The notes below the pieces were generated by a model. The model made no database searches. It was not told the origin of the DNA and worked only from the letters and a program-made list of their open reading frames with translations. From an uncultured bacterium (GTDB lineage Bacteria; Actinomycetota; Actinomycetes; S36-B12), in assembly GCA_903908025.1 (NCBI GenBank), contig CAIVQM010000018.1, forward strand, positions 1 to 10,322: a stretch of DNA of 10,322 nt, given 5' to 3'. Numbering within the stretch: the stretch's first letter is position 1; every line of letters begins with the position of its first letter. The position numbers and the translations under genes were made by a program. Of this stretch, positions 6,711 through 10,322 are shown piece after piece.

Positions 6711-7094
6711 ATGACGACGATCAACCTCACCGAGACCACTTTCGGGGACACCATCTCCGGGAACCCCATCGTCCTGGTCGATTTCTGGGCCGCCTGGTGC
6801 GGCCCGTGCCGCAGCTTCGCCCCGGTCTACGAGACGGTGTCGGAGAGCAACCCGGACATCGTGTTCGCCAAGGTCGACACGGAGGCCGAGCAGGGCCTCG
6901 CCGGCGCCTTCGGCATCTCCAGCATCCCGACGCTGCTCGCCATCCGCGACGGTGTCGTGCTGTACTCCCAGGCTGGCGCCCTGCCCGAGCAGGCCCTGAC
7001 CAACCTCGTGCAGGCCGTGCGCGTTGTCGACATGGCACAGGTGCAGGCCTCCGTAGCCAAGGCCGCCGAGGCGGCTGCGGACCCCACTCCGTAG
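6711..7094 (+). CDS. trxA: Thioredoxin
   Basis: A cytoplasmic thiol-disulfide oxidoreductase, normally reduced by thioredoxin reductase. It has 127 residues. The thioredoxin fold carries VLVDFWAAWCGPC with active-site Cys30 and Cys33, the conserved Asp24, and SIPT with cis-Pro73. The domain ends near residue 108; the last 20 residues are an Ala-rich tail, a little longer than in classical thioredoxins of about 105-110. The start at ATG 6711 is chosen over an upstream in-frame start because the nine extra codons would lie in the palindrome and -10 box. Expression is probably controlled through the 6676-6693 palindrome by a copper- or persulfide-sensing repressor. Trx1 versus another paralogue cannot be settled from this window. 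Confidence 0.93.
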   Translation: MTTINLTETTFGDTISGNPIVLVDFWAAWCGPCRSFAPVYETVSESNPDIVFAKVDTEAEQGLAGAFGISSIPTLLAIRDGVVLYSQAGALPEQALTNLVQAVRVVDMAQVQASVAKAAEAAADPTP

Positions 7095-7102
7095 GCGCGT
7101 TC

Positions 7103-7118
7103 TGGACTTTTCGTGGCC
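7103..7118. promoter_or_regulatory. Degenerate DevR/DosR-like box (distal repeat)
   Basis: GGACTTTTCGT at 7104-7114 repeats the core of the better site at 7136-7145 (GGACTTTCGT), with one extra T. The repeats are 32 nt apart, about three helical turns. On its own it is a poor match to a DevR box; the repetition and helical phasing make it worth noting. Confidence 0.3.
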
Positions 7119-7134
7119 GAAGGCCCTGCCACAT

Positions 7135-7147
7135 GGGACTTTCGTCC
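7135..7147. promoter_or_regulatory. DevR/DosR-like box upstream of whiB
   Basis: GGGACTTTCGTCC has dyad arms GGAC/GTCC and matches the GGGACT-NNN-GTCC core of the DevR (DosR) response-regulator box, except that the last C of GTCCC is A (7148). It lies about 10 nt upstream of the likely whiB -35 box, a usual position for an activator. This is inferred from pattern only, and no devRS genes are in view. Confidence 0.4.
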
Positions 7148-7157
7148 ACTTCTGCGG

Positions 7158-7186
7158 TTGAAACCGGCGAACTAGCGTGGTATCGC
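7158..7186 (+). promoter_or_regulatory. Putative whiB promoter
   Basis: TTGAAA (7158-7163) as -35 and TATCGC (7181-7186) as a weak -10 are separated by 17 nt. This would give a leader of about 20 nt carrying the gene's Shine-Dalgarno sequence. The -35 lies inside a small palindrome, CGGTT-GA-AACCG (7155-7166). Confidence 0.4.
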
Positions 7187-7214
7187 ACGCACAGCCAGCC
7201 GGGAGGAACCAGCA

Positions 7215-7586
7215 ATGCCTCAGCAGCCCCTCGCACAGGTGCCCAAGGATGCCCAGTGGTTCTGGCAGGAGCACGGCTCCTGCCTCGAAGCAGACCCCCT
7301 GCTGTTCTTCCACCCCCAGAACGAACGCGGCTCCTCTCGCGTGCGGCGCGACCGCACCGCGAAGATGGTCTGCGCGGGCTGCGACGTACGCATGGAGTGC
7401 GCCGACTACGCCGTCCGCGCCCGCGAGCCGTACGGCGTGTGGGGTGGCCTGTCCGAGGACGACCGCGAGCACATCTACGCACGCCTGGACTCCCGGCACT
7501 ACCCACGCGAGAAGGGCGAGGGGCTGCGGGTTGCCAGCGAGGAGATCGCCGAGGCCGTCTCGCCTCGCGCCCTGGGTATCGCGTAG
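7215..7586 (+). CDS. whiB: WhiB-family Fe-S transcriptional regulator (WhiB3/WhiD-like)
   Basis: An actinobacterial redox-sensing regulator that binds a [4Fe-4S] cluster and usually acts with the primary sigma factor. It has 123 residues. Four cluster ligands are in place: Cys23 (GSCLEADP), Cys53 and Cys56 (VCAGC), and Cys62 (MEC). The turn motif GVWGGLSEDDRE (from Gly74) and the basic C-terminal DNA-binding region follow. FFHPQNERG after the first Cys and REPYGVWGGL resemble WhiB3/WhiD more than the other subfamilies. ATG 7215 is well placed, with GGGAGGA (7201-7207) 7 nt upstream. The C-terminal tail (about 30 residues) shows no motif I recognise. A DevR-like box and promoter lie upstream. 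WhiB3 homologues respond to redox stress and hypoxia, which would suit the thioredoxin neighbour, but the link is inferred. Confidence 0.93.
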   Translation: MPQQPLAQVPKDAQWFWQEHGSCLEADPLLFFHPQNERGSSRVRRDRTAKMVCAGCDVRMECADYAVRAREPYGVWGGLSEDDREHIYARLDSRHYPREKGEGLRVASEEIAEAVSPRALGIA

Positions 7587-7607
7587 GAAGCCGCTCTGCC
7601 AGCCCGA

Positions 7608-7613
7608 TAGCGT
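7608..7613 (+). promoter_or_regulatory. Candidate -10 box (TAGCGT) for leaderless carbamoyltransferase transcript
   Basis: TAGCGT fits TAnnnT and leaves 6 nt before the GTG start at 7620. There is no Shine-Dalgarno sequence in the 33-nt gap after whiB, so a leaderless transcript is the simplest reading. No clear -35 hexamer is seen. Confidence 0.45.
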
Positions 7614-7619
7614 TGCGCA

Positions 7620-8615
7620 GTGACACTCTCCGGACGCGACTTCCTCAAAGAGGCGGACTTCACGCCTGCCGAACTCGACGAGTTGCTGCTGCTGGCCGCC
7701 CGACTGAAGGCCGACCGCCGCAACGGCGCCGAGGCACAGCACCTGCGGGGCAAGCAGTTGGCCCTGATCTTCGAGAAGACCTCCACCCGCACGCGCACCG
7801 CCTTCGAGGTTGCCATGCGCGATCAGGGCGGGCACATCACCGTGCTGGATCCGGCCAGCAGCCAGGTGGGCCACAAGGAGTCCATCGCCGACACGGCCCG
7901 CGTCCTCGCCCGGATCTTCGACGGCATCGAGTACCGCGGCGCCAGCCAGACCACGATCGAGGCGCTCGCCGCCTACTCGTCCGTCCCCGTCTTCAACGGG
8001 CTGACCGACGAATGGCATCCGACGCAGATGCTGGCCGACTTCCTGACCATGCGTGAGCACGCAGCGGATCCGTCCGCTCCCCTGCGCTATGCCTATGTCG
8101 GCGACGCGCGGTTCAACATGGGCAACTCCCTGCTCGTCATGGGCGCGCTGATGGGATCCGATGTCCGGCTGGTGGCTCCCCGATCGCTATGGCCCAACCA
8201 GGAGGTGCAGGAACTCGCCAGGGCGACCGCTGCACAGACCGGCGCTCTGCTTACGCTCACCGAGGACATCGAGGCCGGGCTCGCGGACGCGGAGTTCGTG
8301 CACACCGACATCTGGGTCTCGATGGGCGAACCGGACGCCACGTGGGCCGAACGGGTGGCCCTGCTGACGCCTTACCGGGTCGACGCGTCGCTCATGGCGC
8401 TCACCCGCGACCCGTCATCGAAATTCATGCACTGCCTGCCGGCCTACCACGATCAGCAAACGGCCGTCGGGCGCAAGGTCGCTGCCGAGTACGGCCTCAC
8501 GGACGGCGTCGAGGTCACCGATGAGGTGTTCGAGTCACCCGCGAGCATCGTCTTCGATCAGGCCGAGAACCGGATGCACACCATCAAGGCCGTGCTCGTC
8601 GCAACTCTCGGCTGA
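7620..8615 (+). CDS. argF: Ornithine carbamoyltransferase (ArcB/E. coli ArgI-type)
   Basis: Interconverts ornithine plus carbamoyl phosphate and citrulline plus phosphate: arginine synthesis, or arginine deiminase catabolism in reverse. It has 331 residues, full length. The carbamoyl-phosphate site is FEKTSTRTR (Ser55-Arg59), with GHKES (84-88) and HPTQ (133-136). The ornithine side has DIWVSMG (230-236), and the active-site HCLP (271-274) carries Cys272. These motifs match the ArcB/E. coli ArgI branch. The usual actinobacterial ArgF has FDKNSTRTR, GRDET and HPCQ. No other arginine gene is adjacent, so a catabolic or standalone role is plausible; argF is given only as the generic symbol. The start is GTG 7620, since the family sequence begins at MTLSGRDFLKEADF and there is no better upstream start. 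Confidence 0.94.
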   Translation: MTLSGRDFLKEADFTPAELDELLLLAARLKADRRNGAEAQHLRGKQLALIFEKTSTRTRTAFEVAMRDQGGHITVLDPASSQVGHKESIADTARVLARIFDGIEYRGASQTTIEALAAYSSVPVFNGLTDEWHPTQMLADFLTMREHAADPSAPLRYAYVGDARFNMGNSLLVMGALMGSDVRLVAPRSLWPNQEVQELARATAAQTGALLTLTEDIEAGLADAEFVHTDIWVSMGEPDATWAERVALLTPYRVDASLMALTRDPSSKFMHCLPAYHDQQTAVGRKVAAEYGLTDGVEVTDEVFESPASIVFDQAENRMHTIKAVLVATLG

Positions 8616-8621
8616 GCCGAG
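8607..8621. terminator. Bidirectional hairpin between converging genes
   Basis: CTCGGCT-G-AGCCGAG is a perfect dyad with 7-bp arms spanning the carbamoyltransferase stop codon. A second smaller dyad, AGCCG-agc-CGGCT (8615-8627), reaches the pckG stop. Only 10 nt separate the two genes. There is no T-run, so this is a GC-rich hairpin that could end or separate both transcripts rather than a classical intrinsic terminator. Confidence 0.45.
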
Positions 8622-8625
8622 CCGG

Positions 8626-10322
8626 CTACGCGTTGTTGAGACGCTCCCGCAGCGAGGCCAGCTGACCACGCAGTTCCGCCGGCACCCGGTCGCCGAACTG
8701 GCCGAAATACTCCTCGGTGAGGTCGGACTCCGCGAGCCAGGTAACCGGATCAATAGCGAACAGCTCCGCAAGCTTGTCGGCGCTGAGGTCCAGACCGTCC
8801 ACGAAGAGGGCCCCCTCTTCCGGGACCCGACCGATCGCGGTGTCGGTTGCCCCGGCCTCGCCCTCCAGCCGACGCACGATCCACTCGAGCACCCGCGAAT
8901 TCTCGCCGTATCCGGGCCAGATGAACTTGCCGTCGGCATCCTTGCGGAACCAGTTGACGGCGTAGATGCGCGGCAGCTTGGAAGCGTCGGTCATCGTCCC
9001 GATCTTCAGCCAGTGACCCCAGTAGTCCGCCATGTTGTAGCCGCAGAACGGCAGCATGGCGAACGGGTCGCGGCGCAGCTGGCCGACTCCTCCGACGGCG
9101 GCAGCGGTCATCTCGCTCGAGACCGTGGCGCCCATGAAGACACCATGTGCCCAGTCGAAGGATTCAGCCACCAGCGGCACGTTCGTGGCCCGGCGGCCAC
9201 CGAACAGGATCGCCTCGATCGGAACGCCGGCCGGATCCTCCCAGTTGGGTGCAATCGACGGACACTGCCCGGCCGGTGCGGTGAAGCGGGCATTGGGATG
9301 GCTCGACGGCTCCGGGGACTCGGGGGTCCAGTCGCGGCCCTTCCAGTCGATGAGGTGGGCCGGTGCGTCGTCGGTGAGCCCCTCCCACCAGATGTCGCCA
9401 TCGTCGGTGAGTGCCACGTTCGTGTAGATCGAGTTGGCGTACAGCGCGCGAACGGCATTGGCATTCGTCTTCATGCCGGTACCCGGGGCGACTCCGAAGA
9501 AGCCAGCCTCCGGGTTGATCGCGTACAGCCGGCCATCCTCACCGAATCGCATCCACGCGATGTCGTCGCCGACGGTCTCGACCGTCCAGCCCGGCACGGT
9601 CGGCTCGAGCATGGCGAGGTTGGTCTTTCCGCAGGCGGACGGGAAGGCCGCCGAGATGTATCGGGAGTCACCGGTCGGCGACGTGAGCTTGAGGATGAGC
9701 ATGTGCTCAGCCATCCAGCCCTCGTCGCGCGCCATCGCCGAGGCGATGCGCAGGGCGAAGCACTTCTTGCCGAGCAGTGCATTGCCGCCGTAGCCGGAGC
9801 CGTATGACCAGATCTCGCGGGTCTCGGGGAAGTGGACGATGTACTTGTCCTCGTTGCAGGGCCACGTGACATCAGGGCGTGCGGCGCCGGAGGCATCGAT
9901 GAGCGGGTAGCCGACCGAGTGCAGTGCCGGCACGAACTCGCCGAACTCGCCGATCTGATCGAGGGCTGCCTTGCCCATCCGAGTCATGATCCGCATGTTG
10001 ACGACGACGTAGGGCGAGTCGGTGATCTCGACGCCCAGCTGCGAGATCCGCGATCCGAGCGGGCCCATGGAGAAGGGGACGACGTACATCGTGCGCCCGC
10101 GCATGGATCCGTCGAACTTCTCCCGCAGGATGCCGCGCATCTTCGCCGGGTCGGCCCAGTTGTTGGTCGGACCGGCATCGGACTCCAACTGCGAGCAGAT
10201 GAAGGTGCGATCCTCGACACGGGCGACGTCACTGGGGTCGGAGCGCGCGAGGAATGAGTTGGGCCGGATCTCCGGGTTGAGCCGGATGAACATGCCGGTG
10301 CCCACCATCAACTCGGTGAGCC
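8626..10322 (-). CDS. pckG: Phosphoenolpyruvate carboxykinase (GTP), 5' partial
   Basis: Converts oxaloacetate and GTP to PEP, CO2 and GDP; it is the entry to gluconeogenesis or, in reverse, anaplerotic. The frame is open through the right edge. About 564 codons are present of a usual 605-610, so some 45 N-terminal residues are missing; the TTG and ATG codons near 10311 are internal. Visible marks are RSDPSDVARVEDRTFICS (substrate region), RGRTMYVVPFSMGPLGS, and the P-loop FPSACGKTNLAM with the active-site Cys (about 9613-9648). The kinase-2 segment GDDIAWMRFGEDGRLYAINP is followed by GFFGVAPGT. FGGRRATNVPLV and WPGYGENSRVLEW lie nearer the C-terminus. These define the GTP class, common in Actinobacteria, not the ATP class. 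The gene converges on the carbamoyltransferase gene. Confidence 0.97.
   Translation of the reverse strand, partial: LTELMVGTGMFIRLNPEIRPNSFLARSDPSDVARVEDRTFICSQLESDAGPTNNWADPAKMRGILREKFDGSMRGRTMYVVPFSMGPLGSRISQLGVEITDSPYVVVNMRIMTRMGKAALDQIGEFGEFVPALHSVGYPLIDASGAARPDVTWPCNEDKYIVHFPETREIWSYGSGYGGNALLGKKCFALRIASAMARDEGWMAEHMLILKLTSPTGDSRYISAAFPSACGKTNLAMLEPTVPGWTVETVGDDIAWMRFGEDGRLYAINPEAGFFGVAPGTGMKTNANAVRALYANSIYTNVALTDDGDIWWEGLTDDAPAHLIDWKGRDWTPESPEPSSHPNARFTAPAGQCPSIAPNWEDPAGVPIEAILFGGRRATNVPLVAESFDWAHGVFMGATVSSEMTAAAVGGVGQLRRDPFAMLPFCGYNMADYWGHWLKIGTMTDASKLPRIYAVNWFRKDADGKFIWPGYGENSRVLEWIVRRLEGEAGATDTAIGRVPEEGALFVDGLDLSADKLAELFAIDPVTWLAESDLTEEYFGQFGDRVPAELRGQLASLRERLNNA

Noticed and set aside
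6635..6769. Upstream extension of the DUF3039 frame (45 extra codons)
   Set aside because: It would cross the divergent promoter, the palindrome and the thioredoxin start. ATG 6634 gives the expected domain length.
7114..7135. GTGGC...GCCAC stem after thioredoxin as an intrinsic terminator
   Set aside because: Only a 5-bp stem with a 10-nt loop and no T-run. The segment is better explained as part of the repeat cluster upstream of whiB.
6675..8060. 461-codon minus-strand open frame opposite thioredoxin, whiB and the carbamoyltransferase
   Set aside because: Runs antisense through three well-supported genes and their promoters, and shows no recognisable domain.
8521..9807. 428-codon plus-strand open frame opposite pckG
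   Set aside because: Antisense shadow of a strongly conserved enzyme gene, with no family resemblance.

Overview
This window is ordinary high-GC actinobacterial chromosome. The Actinomycetota assignment rests on a WhiB-family Fe-S regulator, a DUF3039 protein (a family I know only from this phylum), a GTP-type PEP carboxykinase, GC-rich codon use and several starts that look leaderless. A member of the Propionibacteriales or a related order is possible, but I cannot fix the genus. There are eleven protein genes, two of them cut by the window edges. I see no RNA gene, IS element, CRISPR array or phage gene. No gap between genes exceeds 120 bases.

Layout. Bases 1-978 (+) hold the 3' part of a D-alanyl-D-alanine carboxypeptidase (dacB/PBP4, family S13). 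Its stop overlaps the stop of a converging, unusually short IclR-type regulator (975-1622, -). A DUF308/HdeD six-helix membrane protein (1641-2216, -) sits just upstream of the regulator. Next comes a complete polar amino-acid ABC importer on the minus strand, read in the order lipoprotein binding protein (4907-3957), permease (3920-3051) and ATPase (3054-2314). The permease and ATPase genes overlap by 4 nt, and a short hairpin lies between the binding-protein and permease genes. A 14-helix MFS exporter (6416-4998, -) and a small DUF3039 zinc-ribbon-like protein (6634-6362, -) lie further upstream.

A divergent control region at 6635-6710 separates DUF3039 from a thioredoxin gene (6711-7094, +). 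It contains a perfect 18-bp interrupted palindrome of the CsoR/CstR operator type (TATACCCC-GT-GGGGTATA), placed just upstream of a TATACT -10 box. Then follow a WhiB3/WhiD-like regulator (7215-7586, +), with DevR/DosR-box-like repeats upstream, and an ArcB-type ornithine carbamoyltransferase (7620-8615, +). A hairpin at the 3' junction separates this last gene from the converging 5'-truncated GTP-dependent PEP carboxykinase gene (pckG, 8626-right edge, -).

There is no single pathway here. The thioredoxin/whiB pair suggests a redox-responsive patch. The ABC importer is a self-contained transport unit. pckG and the carbamoyltransferase are isolated central-metabolism genes. I found no convincing undescribed multi-gene system. 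The most interesting signals are regulatory: the CsoR/CstR-type operator, the DevR-like repeats, the recurring leaderless starts and a possible CTG start for the MFS gene.
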